From contig CP129481.1 in the NCBI GenBank assembly GCA_030583905.1, positions 3,254,136 to 3,318,135 on the forward strand: 64,000 nt of DNA, read 5' to 3'. The notes beneath the pieces are model-generated. The model did no database searches and was not told the DNA's origin. It was given only the letters and a program-made list of their open reading frames with translations. Position numbers and translations under genes: made by a program. The DNA comes from Anaerolineales bacterium. Lineage in GTDB: Bacteria; Chloroflexota; Anaerolineae; Anaerolineales; Villigracilaceae. Of this stretch, positions 27,462-37,730 are shown in pieces; the stretch's first letter is position 1, and each line of letters starts with the position of its first letter.

Positions 27462-28088
27462 CTACTCCACCGGTTCCATAAAGTAGTTGGGGAAATTCAA
27501 CGGCGCTTCCGCCGACCAGCCCTCGCGCCCGTCCGCCATGCGGAGGTTCCACCACAGGTACGCCCTGGGCGGATCTCCACCCTGCGGTGTGCAAACGGGT
27601 CCGCCGATGACTTCCATTTGTGTGCCGGGGCGGTTCGTGGTCTGGATCGTCTTCCCAAGCCCCGGCGCGACGCGGAAGTTCAGCCAGTCCAGCACGCGGA
27701 CGGTCATGCCGACTTGAATACGCGTCGGGTTGGAGGGACATTCGTTCGGGTCGGAGACAGGCTGCGGGTCGGCGGGAGGCGTTTCCGCCGCGGCTGTTTC
27801 GGTCGGCGCTGTTTCAGCCACGGGCGTCTCGGTCACTGGCATCTCTGTGGGAGCCACTTCCGTTTGCGTTGGTTCGGGCATCGCAGTGGACGCAGGCGCT
27901 GGAATTGTTGCGGTCGGTACGATAACGTCCGCAACTACCGCTTGTGTGGGGCTCATGGACAGCGCTTCAAAACGCTTGTCGCGTTCGCGCAGGAGCAGAA
28001 CGATCAAGAGCACCGTCAGGAGGATGGCAACGACCAGTTTGAACAGGTCGTAACCCGGAGCGTAACGCGTCCGCAGCGGCTCTTTCAT
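27462..28088 (-). CDS. Membrane-anchored SH3-like domain protein
   Basis: A 208-residue protein. One membrane span near 17-35 (LVVAILLTVLLIVLLLRERD), then a Thr/Pro/Glu-rich linker of about 70 residues, then a bacterial SH3-like domain (VGMTVRVLDWLNFRVAPGLG to DGREGWSAEAPLNFPNYF). Such domains bind cell-wall or peptide ligands. It overlaps the upstream HhH gene by 4 bases. Ligand and function are unknown. Confidence 0.75.
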   Translation of the reverse strand: MKEPLRTRYAPGYDLFKLVVAILLTVLLIVLLLRERDKRFEALSMSPTQAVVADVIVPTATIPAPASTAMPEPTQTEVAPTEMPVTETPVAETAPTETAAAETPPADPQPVSDPNECPSNPTRIQVGMTVRVLDWLNFRVAPGLGKTIQTTNRPGTQMEVIGGPVCTPQGGDPPRAYLWWNLRMADGREGWSAEAPLNFPNYFMEPVE

Positions 28089-28465
28089 GCCGCATCTCCC
28101 TGCCGTTTCGCGTCCGCCAGTTCGCGCGCGTGGCGCAGAATGGCGCGTTCATTGATAAAGCGTTGAAGCAGGTCGCCAAGCGCCTCCTCGAATTCGTCGA
28201 GCGTCAATTCGGCAAGCTGTTCGTATTTGTATAGCCCCGCTTTGTTCAACTGCTTTTCGATCACGGGACCGATGCCCTTGATCTTCTTGAGGTCGTCCGC
28301 ATCGGCGGGACGTTTCGAGTAACGGATCTTCTGCGTCGGCGCAGGCTCCGATGCGGGCACGCCGGCTGGCTCCTGCCGCGGACGCCGCCAATAGAACCAG
28401 TCGATCACCCACTCGATCAACCAGCCGATCAATATACCGAGGACAAGTGCAATGGCAATGTTCAT
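28085..28465 (-). CDS. Membrane-anchored helix-hairpin-helix protein
   Basis: A 126-residue protein. An N-terminal span (IAIALVLGILIGWLIEWVID) precedes a linker and a helix-hairpin-helix domain (DDLKKIKGIGPVIEKQLNKA, GLYKYEQLAELTLDEFEEAL). HhH domains of this type bind DNA without sequence preference or act as protein contact units. AAGGA stands before the ATG. It is the first gene of a two-gene unit with the SH3 protein. Confidence 0.75.
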   Translation of the reverse strand: MNIAIALVLGILIGWLIEWVIDWFYWRRPRQEPAGVPASEPAPTQKIRYSKRPADADDLKKIKGIGPVIEKQLNKAGLYKYEQLAELTLDEFEEALGDLLQRFINERAILRHARELADAKRQGDAA

Positions 28466-28773
28466 GGTGATTCCTTATAGGATGGAACGATAACCAGGTT
28501 GGATGCGACGATTATAACAGGCTGGCAATCGGAAGTTCCATGGACCATTACTAATGAAACTGTTGAGCCGCTCAACCGATAGTGATATTTTCAGGATCAT
28601 GCCTTCTTTACAATTCCGCAAATATTACCTTTGTTTGATTGATATTCTGCGGAGATTACCGTACAATTACTTGAAATCAGATAAAATCAGTCTGATTTTG
28701 ATTAATGGTTTCTCATCTCCATGCTTGCTTCAAAGGTCATGCTTGGAACCGCAAAAAGCACTGGAGGCTTGAC
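28466..28773. other. Intergenic region between divergent HhH and histidine kinase genes
   Basis: This 308-base AT-richer gap holds no gene that I can support. It contains a minus-strand TATAAT (28511-28516), a perfect palindrome GTTGAGCCGCTCAAC (28562-28576) that could be an operator, and GATAAAAT near 28680, a possible -10 box for the kinase gene. Nothing else stands out. Confidence 0.5.
28511..28516 (-). promoter_or_regulatory. -10 box of the HhH gene
   Basis: TATAAT on the minus strand, 45 bases before the HhH start codon. No -35 consensus at the expected spacing. Confidence 0.45.
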
Positions 28774-30252
28774 ATGAATAATATTGAATCCATGCTCAAG
28801 GATGAAAAATTTCTTCGTCTGTTGGAGGCTGTCCCTGATGCAATGATCATTGTTGACGGGCAAGGGGGGATTGCGCTCGTTAATTCGCAGTTTGAAAAGC
28901 TTTTCGGTTGGTCCCGCACCGAGGCGCAGGCACAGCCTGTTGAGTTTCTTATCCCCGAACGCTATCACAACACACACAAAATGCACCGCCTGGAATACGC
29001 AGCCGATCCGCGCGTACGACCGATGGGCAGTGAACTTCAACTGCATGGCTTGCGGCAGGATGGAAGTGAATTTCCAGTCGAGATCAGCCTAAGTCCCCTG
29101 AAGACGGACGAGGGTGTTTTCATCATCGCCACGATTCGCGACATCACAAAGCGCAAAGCCACGGAGGCGAAATTCCGCGGCTTGCTCGAGTCCGCGCCGG
29201 ATGCAATGGTGGTGGTGAACGGCTCCGGGACGATCAGCCTTGTCAACTCGCAGGTGGAGAAATTGTTTGGATATGACCGAAGCGAGATCGCGGGCAAGCC
29301 CGTTGAAGTCCTGGTTCCGGAGCGTTTCCGGAAGAGACATATTGCCCACCGCGAGGAATATGTCGTCGAACATCCTGCGCGACCCATGGGCATTGGTCTG
29401 GAACTCTTTGGTCTGCGGAAAGACGGCAGTGAATTTCCAATCGAGATCAGCCTGAGCCCGTTGAAGACGGACGAGGAGCTGTTGGTGATCGCCGCGATCC
29501 GCGATGTGACCGAACGGAAACGAGCCGAGACTGACATCCAAAAATTGCACCTTGATCTAAAACAATACGCCGCCCAATTGGAGGCATCCAACCAGGAACT
29601 CGAGTCGTTCAGTTATTCCGTCTCGCACGACCTGCGCGCGCCGCTGCGCGGCATCGACGGGTTCAGCCAGGTGCTGCTCGAGGACTACAGCGAACATCTC
29701 CCGCCGGAGGGACGCGGATATTTGGAGCGCGTGCGCGCCTCCGCGCAGCGCATGGCGCAGTTGATCGACGATCTCATCAACCTTGCCCGCGTAACCCGGT
29801 CACCTTTGCAGCCGGAATTGATCAATATCAGCCGGGTCGCCCAGAATATTGCCGATGCGCTGTTGGACGAACATCCCGAAAGGGATCTGTCCATTTCCAT
29901 CGAACCGGAAATGCATGTGGACGGCGACCCAAGCCTGATGCGCATCGCGCTGGAAAATCTCCTGAACAATGCCTGGAAGTTTACATCGAAGAGGGAACAA
30001 GCAACCATCGAATTCGGTCAGCAAACGATAGATGGCGAGCCGACATTCTTCGTCCGCGACAATGGAGCCGGTTTTGATATGACGTATGCCGGAAAATTGT
30101 TCGGGGCGTTCCAACGCCTGCATTCGATCAGTGAGTTTCCCGGCACGGGCATCGGGCTGGCAACCGTCCAGCGCATTATTAAACTCCACGGCGGGCGAAT
30201 ATGGGCGCAGGGCGAGGAAGGCAAGGGCGCAACATTTTACTTTACACTCTAA
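28774..30252 (+). CDS. Sensor histidine kinase with two PAS domains
   Basis: A 492-residue soluble kinase. Two similar PAS domains at about 13-125 and 136-248 ([32 protein letters not shown]) are followed by a HisKA region ([17 protein letters not shown]; phospho-acceptor His 285) and an ATPase domain with N, G1 and G2 boxes ([35 protein letters not shown]). No membrane span is present, so it senses a cytoplasmic signal. GGAGG precedes the ATG. The two response regulators directly downstream are likely partners. Confidence 0.93.
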   Translation: MNNIESMLKDEKFLRLLEAVPDAMIIVDGQGGIALVNSQFEKLFGWSRTEAQAQPVEFLIPERYHNTHKMHRLEYAADPRVRPMGSELQLHGLRQDGSEFPVEISLSPLKTDEGVFIIATIRDITKRKATEAKFRGLLESAPDAMVVVNGSGTISLVNSQVEKLFGYDRSEIAGKPVEVLVPERFRKRHIAHREEYVVEHPARPMGIGLELFGLRKDGSEFPIEISLSPLKTDEELLVIAAIRDVTERKRAETDIQKLHLDLKQYAAQLEASNQELESFSYSVSHDLRAPLRGIDGFSQVLLEDYSEHLPPEGRGYLERVRASAQRMAQLIDDLINLARVTRSPLQPELINISRVAQNIADALLDEHPERDLSISIEPEMHVDGDPSLMRIALENLLNNAWKFTSKREQATIEFGQQTIDGEPTFFVRDNGAGFDMTYAGKLFGAFQRLHSISEFPGTGIGLATVQRIIKLHGGRIWAQGEEGKGATFYFTL

Positions 30253-30264
30253 AGAAGAGGAGAC

Positions 30265-30702
30265 ATGGATAAAAAGATGATCCTGCTGGTGGAAGACAAT
30301 CCTGATGACGAGGAGTTGACCCTGCGTGCGCTGAAGAAGAACAACATCGTCAACGACGTGACCGTAGTACGCGACGGCGCGGAAGCGCTGGATTATTTGT
30401 TTTGTACGGGACGATACGCCAGCCGTGATTCCCGCGACCTGCCCCAGGTCGTACTATTGGACTTGAACCTTCCAAAAATGGGCGGGCTGGAGGTGCTGCG
30501 CCGCATCCGCGAGAACGAAAAGACGCGCCTGCTGCCGGTCGTCATTCTGACCTCATCAAAAGAGGAGCAGGACCTCATTCAAGGCTACAGCCTCGGCGCG
30601 AATTCCTACGTCCGCAAGCCCGTGGATTTCAACCAATTCGTGGACGCGGTGCGCCAGCTTGGTTTGTACTGGCTGGTCCTGAACGAAGCGCCGCCAAAAT
30701 AA
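30265..30702 (+). CDS. Single-domain response regulator (Rcp1-like)
   Basis: A 145-residue receiver domain. Acidic pocket DN at 11-12, phospho-acceptor Asp 66 in VVLLDLNLPKMGG, Thr/Ser in VVILTSSKEEQD and Lys in YVRKPVDFNQF. The extra loop before the acceptor (CTGRYASRDSRDLP) is typical of Rcp1-type regulators that pair with PAS/phytochrome kinases. It has no output domain. It starts 12 bases after the kinase gene, with AGAGGAG upstream. Confidence 0.93.
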   Translation: MDKKMILLVEDNPDDEELTLRALKKNNIVNDVTVVRDGAEALDYLFCTGRYASRDSRDLPQVVLLDLNLPKMGGLEVLRRIRENEKTRLLPVVILTSSKEEQDLIQGYSLGANSYVRKPVDFNQFVDAVRQLGLYWLVLNEAPPK

Positions 30703-30704
30703 CC

Positions 30705-33170
30705 ATGAACGTGAAAAAGAATGTACGCATCCTTTTGATCGAAGACTCCGATGACGATGCCGCGCTGCTGCTGCGGGAACTTCAACGCGCAGACTATCAG
30801 GTGGAGGTCGAACGCGTCCAAACCGCAGAGGCGATGCGCTCCGCTCTGGCGCATCAGACACTGGACCTGGTCATCTGCGACTACTCCCTGCCGAGTTTCA
30901 ACGCCCCCAGCGCGCTTGCCATCCTACAGGAAGGAGGCTACGACCTGCCGTTCATCATCATCTCCGGCACGATCGGGGAGGAGACCGCCGTCGAAGCGTT
31001 GATCGCCGGCGCGCACGACTTCATCATCAAGGGCAGCATGTCGAGGCTGCTTCCCGCCATCCAGCGGGAACTAAAGGATGCAGAAACCCGCCGCAGACAA
31101 AAGGAGGCGGATGAGGCGCTGCGCGAGAGCAATGCGCGCTTCAGCAGTCTGTTCGAAAATACGCCGGTGTCCATTTGGGAGGAGGACTTTTCACAGGTAA
31201 AAATGTACATCGACAGCCTGATGGCAAAAGCCGGGGCAACGGATCTCGAAACCTACATCACGGAACATCCGCTGGTGGTGATGGAATGCATGAGCCTCGT
31301 AAGGATCATGGATGTCAACCAGGCTTCGCTGAAACTGTTCGGCGCCAACAGCAAGGATGAACTGATCCAAAGCCTTGAGCTGACCTTCGACGTGGACTCC
31401 ATCAACGCCTTCCGGCAGGAACTGATCGCCGTAGCCAACGGAATGCAGCAATTGGAAATGGATGTGGTGATAAAAACACTGCACGGAAAGAGGCGCGACA
31501 CAAGACTTAGCTGGGCGGTTGCGCCGGGGCACGAAGAAACATTCTCGCGGGTGCTGGTTTCGCTGGTGGACATCACCGAACGCAAACAGCATGAGAGGGA
31601 ACTGGAGGCGATCGTATCCACCAGCCAGGTGCTGCGCACCGTCAAAACACTTCAGGAGCTTTTGGACCGCCTGCTGGATGAATCCATCCGCCTCGTCAAG
31701 GCGGAAGCGGGCGGCATCTGGCTGCATGACCCCGCTTCCAACCAGACCAGCCTCGGGGCGCACATCAGCTTCAGTTCCAAAGACATGGCGGCGACAAAAC
31801 AGGGAGGAGAGATCGCGGCGCTGGTCGTGAACAAGGGACAAGCGATCCTCTCCAGTGAATTTTGTTCCGACCCGCAGATCGGCGAACAATATCGCAGCGG
31901 CATCCCGCAGGGCATCGGCGGCGTGTGCATTCCGCTGCATGCCGCCGAAAGCGTGACCGGCGCCATGTTCATCAACATCCATCTGCCGCGCGAACTGACG
32001 CTGGATGAAGTGCGCATCCTGAACGCCTTTGCCGAGATCGGGGGCAGCGCCATCCACCGCATGAGACTGCTCGAACAAAGCCTGAAACAGATCAACCGCC
32101 TGAGCAGCCTGCGGACGATCGACCTTGCGATCAGCAACAGCCTTGACATGCGGGTTTCGATCAACACGGTGTTGGAACAGGTGATCACACAGCTCAACGT
32201 GGATGCGGCTTGCGTGTTATTGATGCAGGCGGATACCGGACGCCTCGAGTTCTACGAAGGCAGGGGCTTCCGAACCCAGGCAATCGCCTCCACCAGCCTG
32301 CGCCCCGGCGAAGGTCTGGCTGGACCGATCATCCTCGATAAAAAGATCATCCATGTGGAGGACCTGGAACAGGAAGACAATTTCGCCCGCTACGATCTGC
32401 TGGCAGGTGAAGAATTCACGGTCTATTTTGGCGTTCCTTTGATCGCAAAAGGGGAAGTAAAGGGTGTGCTTGAGATCTTCCACCGCTCCCCCCTGCACGC
32501 GGACAGGGAATGGCTCAACTTCCTTGATTCCCTCGGCTGGCAGACCGCCATCGCCATCGACAATGCCCTGCTCTTCGAGCGGATGCAGCGCTCCAACTTC
32601 GACCTTGAAATGGCGTACAACGCCACCATCGAAGGCTGGTCGCGTGCACTCGACCTGCGCGACAAGGAAACCGAAGGACACACCCAGCGCGTCACCGAAA
32701 TGACGGTCAAACTCGCGCGCCGCATGGGCATCGGCGAGAGCCAGATCGTCAACATACGGCGCGGCGCACTGCTGCACGACATCGGCAAGATGGGCGTGGC
32801 AGACAGCATCCTGCTCAAGCCCGGTCCGCTCACGGAGGAGGAATGGCAGATCATGCAAAGGCATCCGCAGTTGGCGTTTGACCTGCTCACCCCGATCACC
32901 TACCTGCAACCTGCGTTGGAAATCCCCCTGTGCCACCATGAAAAATAGGACGGCACGGGCTATCCGCGCGGATTGAAAGGCGAACAGATCCCGCTCGCCG
33001 CGCGTCTCTTTGCGTTTGCCGATGTGTGGGATGCCCTGACCAGCGACCGTCCCTACCGAAAAGCATGGTCACGCACCGAAGCCATGCGCTACATCCGCGA
33101 CAACAGCGGCAGCCACTTCGACCCGCAGGTGGTTGATATCTTCCTGAACGAGATCATCCCATCAGAATAA
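30705..33170 (+). pseudogene. Receiver-PAS-GAF-GAF-HD-GYP protein interrupted by one TAG
   Basis: A receiver domain (LLIEDSDDDAALLL; Asp in LVICDYSLPSF), a PAS-like region, two GAF domains and an HD-GYP domain (EGHTQRVTEMTVKLARRMG, ALLHDIGKMGVADSILLKPG). HD-GYP enzymes hydrolyse cyclic-di-GMP. At codon 748 (32946-32948) TAG replaces the Trp codon expected in HHEKWDGTGYP, and the same frame continues to 33170 with [20 protein letters not shown]. Without readthrough the product ends before the GYP motif. A TGG to TAG point mutation or sequence error explains it. It follows the response regulator by 2 bases. Confidence 0.88.
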
Positions 33171-34040
33171 CGTCCCCTGTTCAAAGACATCCGAGCTTGC
33201 ATCCTCCCACGGCAACGGGTCGAGTTTTATCTGACCCGCGATCCGCTGATGGAATTCGCGCGCGATGTACGGAGCCTGCAAGTTATCCGGCGTGTGACAG
33301 AAGACGTACGCATCCTTCCCCGCTGACAGTTGGTCTGCAATCCTCGGAACCCATTCCTCCATCCAAGCCTTGTTATGCTCCAACTCGGGGTGACCGATGA
33401 AACGCAGGAAAGTGAAATCGGTCGTCACCTCCTCGAAGACCGGCACGTTCGGCTTGCGCTCGCGCGCTTCGAGCAGGCTCTCATAGGCGCTGCCCTTGAT
33501 GGAGGCATCCCCCGCCAAGTTGCGGATCGGACGCGTATCGATGACCACGCGCGCCATATCATGGTCTGCGAGCAGTTTGTTCAACGCATTCCGGTCCGGC
33601 TCATCGAACCAATCCAGATGGCGCACTTCCACACCGAGGCGGATGTCCTTTGGAAACGCGTCCAGAAAAGTGGCAAGGTCAGGCAGCAGACGAGGCGAAT
33701 AACCGGGGGGAAGCTGCAGGAACATCGGTCCAAGCCGCGAGGCGAGCGGACGCATGGTCTCCACGAACTGAAGTGCACGGTCAATATAGTCTGCGAGTTT
33801 CCCGTTGTGGCTGATCGCTTTCGGTATCTTCAGGCAAAAGCGAAAGGACTCCGGCGTCTGCTCGATCCATGACTCGACCGTCTTCGGCGCAGGGACGGCA
33901 TAAAAGGTGGTGCTGCCTTCGATGGTGTTGAGGCGCTTTGCATACTCGCGCAGGAACTCCGACGACTTCGCGCCTTTCGGATAGAAATTCCCCACCCAAC
34001 CCTTGAACGACCAGATCGGACAACCGAGATACAACGACAT
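33162..34040 (-). CDS. DUF72 (YecE-like) TIM-barrel protein
   Basis: About 292 residues. [53 protein letters not shown] and [20 protein letters not shown] are family hallmarks. The fold is a TIM barrel; the activity is unknown. An ATG at 34055 overlaps the upstream TGA and would add five residues, while the chosen ATG has AAAGGA at good spacing. The 3' end overlaps the convergent HD-GYP frame by 9 bases. Confidence 0.88.
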   Translation of the reverse strand: MSLYLGCPIWSFKGWVGNFYPKGAKSSEFLREYAKRLNTIEGSTTFYAVPAPKTVESWIEQTPESFRFCLKIPKAISHNGKLADYIDRALQFVETMRPLASRLGPMFLQLPPGYSPRLLPDLATFLDAFPKDIRLGVEVRHLDWFDEPDRNALNKLLADHDMARVVIDTRPIRNLAGDASIKGSAYESLLEARERKPNVPVFEEVTTDFTFLRFIGHPELEHNKAWMEEWVPRIADQLSAGKDAYVFCHTPDNLQAPYIAREFHQRIAGQIKLDPLPWEDASSDVFEQGTLF

Positions 34041-34051
34041 TACGAATCCTT

Positions 34052-35755
34052 TCATTGGCTTGCGCCAAACACTTGAATTTCTTTCCACGCCACCCAGGAG
34101 GGACTGCTGATGGTTTGAATACGGATCTGGGCGACATTCGCAAGCGGCTCCTCCGGGATAAAGACCAGCCATTCATTATCCTGCGTGGGACCGTTGAATT
34201 CATGGATCGTGGTGTATGCGTCAGCGTTGGAAGAACGCACCTGCACGCGGTGAACCGTGTTCCCGTTCGGATACTGCGCCACCTGCAAACGGATCTCCGA
34301 GATGCTGTACGTGCCCTGTAAATCCACTTCGATCCATTGCACGGGAGATGCGCCGGCTCCCCACTGCGTAGCGGAGTTATCGTCCACTGCATTGGAGGGA
34401 GGCTCTCCCGGAAGGCTGAGCGAAGCGCGGACCGGCTTTTCATAAGCGAGATTGTCATTGGGGATCTCGACTGCCACACAAGGATCAGGCTGGTTGACCG
34501 GCGCAAATAATTCGAGCATGTATCCGTCATCATCCGTCAAGCCCCAGGTGCGGTCACTGACGGTTGCGGCGGCGGGATAATACGTCCAGTACAGCCAGCC
34601 GTCGAAGCCATACTCGCACGACTCGGCGACCCAGTTCGTGGTCACACGCGCGGCGGAGTCGATCTCGGCGTAGATGTGACGGAACGCGCCATACTCTCCG
34701 AGAACGATCGGCTTGGCGTCATATCCCAGCATCCCGAACGATTCCACGTAGGCGCGCAGTTCATCGAAGCCGGAATAGGTGTGGAAATCGAAGAAATCCA
34801 ACTCCGATCGCTCGAGCAGGGACGCCGTCTCCACATACCAGTCCGGCGCGGCGATGGGCGCAAAGAAGCCCATCGTGACCAATGCCGTCGGGTCGTGGAG
34901 GAGGATCTCTTCCTTCATCTGGGCGATGTAATAGACCAATCCATCGCTGACCATCTGCCTCTTTTGTTCGGGATCGCTCATATCATACGAACCTGTGGTG
35001 GTCTCGACTAGCCCGCTCATCAGGGAAAGCGGCGGCTGGTCGATGAACATCCACTGCTCATTGAGCAATTGCCAGCCCAGCACCGCATCAAATGCGGCAT
35101 TGCGCTCGACTAAACCGGTCAGGATATCGCGCCAGTAGCGGCGGGTGGCGGAGATCGCCTGAGGGCGTAAATAGAAGGAGTTGCGGTACCCGGCAAAGTT
35201 GCCGCCTGAACCGCGGTTTGCCTCGTCCGAGTAACCGCCGTCATCCGGCAGGTCATTGGAGGTGAACAGGATATAGATGCCTGCTTCCCGTGCGGCGAAG
35301 GTCATATCCGCGATGTTGTCGAGATACTGCGGATTCAAACCCGCCGAATCGGCGTTGGCGATACAGCCCGCTCCACGGCTGCACTGATCGAGAAAAACGC
35401 GCACGGTGTTATATCCCAAACCGGCAAGCCGCGCAAAATCAGCCCGCGTGCGTTCAGGGTCGTAGGTGTTCACGCGCAACAGCAAGTTCGTATTGCCGCC
35501 GCCCGCAGGGACAAAGACGTAATTCGCCCCGCGCGGAATGAAGCGAGCGCCCGTTGTTTTATCGTAAAATTCCCCCACGCCGCCCACCTGGCGCACGCCA
35601 ATGCGGTGCTCGGCTTGCGGCTGTGGACTGGCTGTCGCCTCTTCGAGCGGCGGCGGTTCGTTCCCGCCCTCTTCCGTTTCAAGCGGCATATTGCAGGACG
35701 AGAGCAACACAGCCAGGATCAGGCATAGATTTAATCCAAACGATTGTTTTTTCAT
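34052..35755 (-). CDS. Glycoside hydrolase-like lipoprotein with F5/8C-type carbohydrate-binding domain
   Basis: A 567-residue protein. Lipobox AVLLSSCNMP; a TIM-barrel region of the GH5/clan-A style with GYNTVRVFLDQC, the acid/base Glu in LGWQLLNEQWMF and the nucleophile Glu in KPIVLGEYGAF; then a discoidin-like F5/8C domain (PSNAVDDNSATQWGAG, ISEIRLQVAQYPNGNTVHRV). It likely acts on a polysaccharide outside the cell; the substrate is unknown. It is coupled to the DUF72 gene downstream by an ATGA overlap or close spacing. Confidence 0.82.
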   Translation of the reverse strand: MKKQSFGLNLCLILAVLLSSCNMPLETEEGGNEPPPLEEATASPQPQAEHRIGVRQVGGVGEFYDKTTGARFIPRGANYVFVPAGGGNTNLLLRVNTYDPERTRADFARLAGLGYNTVRVFLDQCSRGAGCIANADSAGLNPQYLDNIADMTFAAREAGIYILFTSNDLPDDGGYSDEANRGSGGNFAGYRNSFYLRPQAISATRRYWRDILTGLVERNAAFDAVLGWQLLNEQWMFIDQPPLSLMSGLVETTTGSYDMSDPEQKRQMVSDGLVYYIAQMKEEILLHDPTALVTMGFFAPIAAPDWYVETASLLERSELDFFDFHTYSGFDELRAYVESFGMLGYDAKPIVLGEYGAFRHIYAEIDSAARVTTNWVAESCEYGFDGWLYWTYYPAAATVSDRTWGLTDDDGYMLELFAPVNQPDPCVAVEIPNDNLAYEKPVRASLSLPGEPPSNAVDDNSATQWGAGASPVQWIEVDLQGTYSISEIRLQVAQYPNGNTVHRVQVRSSNADAYTTIHEFNGPTQDNEWLVFIPEEPLANVAQIRIQTISSPSWVAWKEIQVFGASQ

Positions 35756-35797
35756 TTGTCACTCCTTGGCGAAAAGACGACAAAGACAATCCCATTA

Positions 35798-35803
35798 TAT
35801 AAT
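35798..35803 (+). promoter_or_regulatory. -10 box of the DHFR-like gene
   Basis: TATAAT, with AGGAGAG at about 35811 and the ATG at 35824. No -35 consensus. Confidence 0.5.
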
Positions 35804-35823
35804 GGCATTCAGGAGAGAGCATT

Positions 35824-36351
35824 ATGACCGTTAAAGTTTCAGTTTACATTGCTGTCAGCCTGGACGGTTTCATCGCCCGCAAGAACGGGGACATCGACTG
35901 GCTGACAGGCGGCGAAAGCGGCGAAGATTACGGCTACGCGGACTTCATGTCCACGGTGGACCACGTCGTGATGGGACGCAACACGTTCGAGAAAGTGCTG
36001 TCCTTCGGCGGCTGGCATTACGAGAAAAAAGTGATCGTGCTCACCAGCAGGGACCTGACCCTCGCGCCCGAACTGAGCGGCAAAGCCGAGGCGCTTCACC
36101 TATCTCCCCGCGAGTTGATCCACGAACTCGAACGGCGCGGCGTCCGGCACATCTACCTCGACGGCGGCGTGACCGTCCAGCATTTCCTGCGTGAAGGGCT
36201 CGTGGACGAAATGACCATCACCACCATTCCCATCCTCATCGGTGAAGGTCTGCCGTTGTTCGGCGCGCTGGAAGAGGACGTCCGGTTGGAATTGCTGGGA
36301 TCCCAATCCTTCAAGAACGGATTCGTACAGAACATCTACAAGGTCTTATAA
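35824..36351 (+). CDS. Dihydrofolate reductase family protein (RibD C-terminal type)
   Basis: A 175-residue protein. VYIAVSLDGFIARKNGDIDW, DHVVMGRNTFEKVLSFGGW and HIYLDGGVTVQHFLREGLVD show the dihydrofolate reductase fold of the RibD-C branch, which binds NADPH. Most such single-domain proteins have no known substrate. A good AGGAG site supports the start, and the YdeI-like gene follows 6 bases later. Confidence 0.88.
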   Translation: MTVKVSVYIAVSLDGFIARKNGDIDWLTGGESGEDYGYADFMSTVDHVVMGRNTFEKVLSFGGWHYEKKVIVLTSRDLTLAPELSGKAEALHLSPRELIHELERRGVRHIYLDGGVTVQHFLREGLVDEMTITTIPILIGEGLPLFGALEEDVRLELLGSQSFKNGFVQNIYKVL

Positions 36352-36357
36352 GCGATC

Positions 36358-36921
36358 ATGGACATTTCCAAGACTCTCTACGTCACAGACCGCAAGGCAT
36401 GGCGGGACTGGTTGAAGAAGAATTACAAGACCGAGCCGGAGATCTGGATGATCTACCCCAAGAAAGCGACGGGGAAGCCGCGCATCGAGTACAACGACGC
36501 GGTGGAAGAGGCGCTGTGCTTCGGCTGGATCGACAGCATCCAAAAGAAGTTCGATGACGATCACAGCGCCCAACGCTTCTCGCCACGCAAGGCAAAGAGC
36601 AACTATTCACAGCCCAACATCGAACGCCTGCGGACGTTGGTCGCGCAGAAGAAGGTCATCAAGGAAGTGGCGGATACGCTGGAAGGCATATTGAACGCAG
36701 AGTTCATCTTCCCGCCCGACATAATGAAAGCCATCCGGGCGAATAAGGAAGCGTGGATGAACTATCAAAGGTTCTCGGAGCCTTACAAACGGATACGGAT
36801 TGCCTTCATCGAAACGGCACGCAGCCGTCCCGAAGAATTCAAGAAGCGCCTGCGTCACTTCATCGAAATGACCGTACAGAACAAGACCTTCGGCTTTGGC
36901 GGAATCGAAAAGCATTATTAG
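36358..36921 (+). CDS. YdeI/OmpD-associated family protein (copy 1)
   Basis: A 187-residue protein. LYVTDRKAWRDWLKKNYKTE, EALCFGWIDSIQKKFDDDHS and RFSPRKAKSNYSQPNIERL form the YdeI core, with the C-terminal FKKRLRHFIEMTVQNKTFG. The family has been linked to bacteriocin protection, but a mechanism is not established. A paralogue lies convergent at 37080-37655. Confidence 0.85.
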   Translation: MDISKTLYVTDRKAWRDWLKKNYKTEPEIWMIYPKKATGKPRIEYNDAVEEALCFGWIDSIQKKFDDDHSAQRFSPRKAKSNYSQPNIERLRTLVAQKKVIKEVADTLEGILNAEFIFPPDIMKAIRANKEAWMNYQRFSEPYKRIRIAFIETARSRPEEFKKRLRHFIEMTVQNKTFGFGGIEKHY

Positions 36922-36938
36922 AGAGTGTCTGAAAAGGC

Positions 36939-37027
36939 TTAATTCACCACAGATGGACACAGATACATATCGATAACTTGATCGAGCAATCCAAACATCC
37001 CTTTCATCTGTGTTTATCTGCGGTTAA
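36939..37027. repeat. Inverted repeat of the 'ccacagatggacacagat' type
   Basis: The left arm TTAATTCACCACAGATGGAC (from 36939) is matched by the right arm ATCTGTGTTTATCTGCGGTT (ending 37025). It sits between the two convergent YdeI genes and could terminate both. No other content is seen in the gap. Confidence 0.7.
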
Positions 37028-37079
37028 GAACAGGGCTTCAGACACGTTCCCAGTGAGATTCGAAGCGGTAACGAAGCGA

Positions 37080-37655
37080 TCAAAGCGTCTCCCCTTTTGC
37101 CAGCATCTCCACATACTGACGGATGCGCTTATCGCGCGTTTCAGCTTTCTTTGCCGTGGTGATCCTGAACAGGAATGAGTAGCGTCGTGAGGCGCTCAGC
37201 GTCTCAAAGAAGGCTTTGGCTTGCTTGTTCTTATTCAACGCGGACTGAAAATCTTCCGGCACAGAGATATTCTTCTGTGACGAATACGCCGCATCCCAAC
37301 GCCCGTCCTGTTTCGCCGCTTCGACCGCCTTCAACCCTGCCGGTTTCATCTCCCCGCCTGCAATGAGACGTTCGACATGCCCCACATTGATCTTCGACCA
37401 GATGCTCTTCGGTCTGCGCGGCGTGAATTTCTGCAAAAAGTATTCCCCGTCAAAACTCCCCTTCTGTCCATCGATCCAGCCGTAGCACAAGGCAACATCC
37501 AACGCCTCGGCATAGGTGACCGTGGGAATCCCCGCCGCTTTCTTCGCAATCTTCAACCACAAACCCGCGGACTTGTCATGATTCTTCGCAAGCCAGTCTG
37601 CAAATTTCTTCTTGGATTCAAAGGGAAGGATGGGGAGTTCGGTTGAGTTAGGCAT
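37080..37655 (-). CDS. YdeI/OmpD-associated family protein (copy 2)
   Basis: A 191-residue paralogue of the protein at 36358. KFADWLAKNHDKSAGLWLKI, DVALCYGWIDGQKGSFDGEY and KFTPRRPKSIWSKINVGHV match the YdeI core, and KKAETRDKRIRQYVEMLAKG ends it. The two copies are far diverged, so duplication is old or they were acquired separately. Function unknown. Confidence 0.85.
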   Translation of the reverse strand: MPNSTELPILPFESKKKFADWLAKNHDKSAGLWLKIAKKAAGIPTVTYAEALDVALCYGWIDGQKGSFDGEYFLQKFTPRRPKSIWSKINVGHVERLIAGGEMKPAGLKAVEAAKQDGRWDAAYSSQKNISVPEDFQSALNKNKQAKAFFETLSASRRYSFLFRITTAKKAETRDKRIRQYVEMLAKGETL

Positions 37656-37715
37656 CGGGTGATTTTACCTGACATCACTTGCCAAATATCCAAAGGATAA
37701 CAATAAAAAACATCT

Positions 37716-37721
37716 TATAAT
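37716..37721 (+). promoter_or_regulatory. -10 box of the HEPN-like gene, start-proximal
   Basis: TATAAT ends 9 bases before the ATG at 37731. No ribosome-binding site; possibly leaderless. Confidence 0.55.
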
Positions 37722-37730
37722 TTGGACACT

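Noticed and set aside
32946..32948. Recoded TAG (stop reassigned to an amino acid)
   Set aside because: TAG ends other ordinary genes here (for example the ATPase at 1049 and the YdeI gene at 36921), so reassignment is unlikely; a point mutation or sequence error is simpler.
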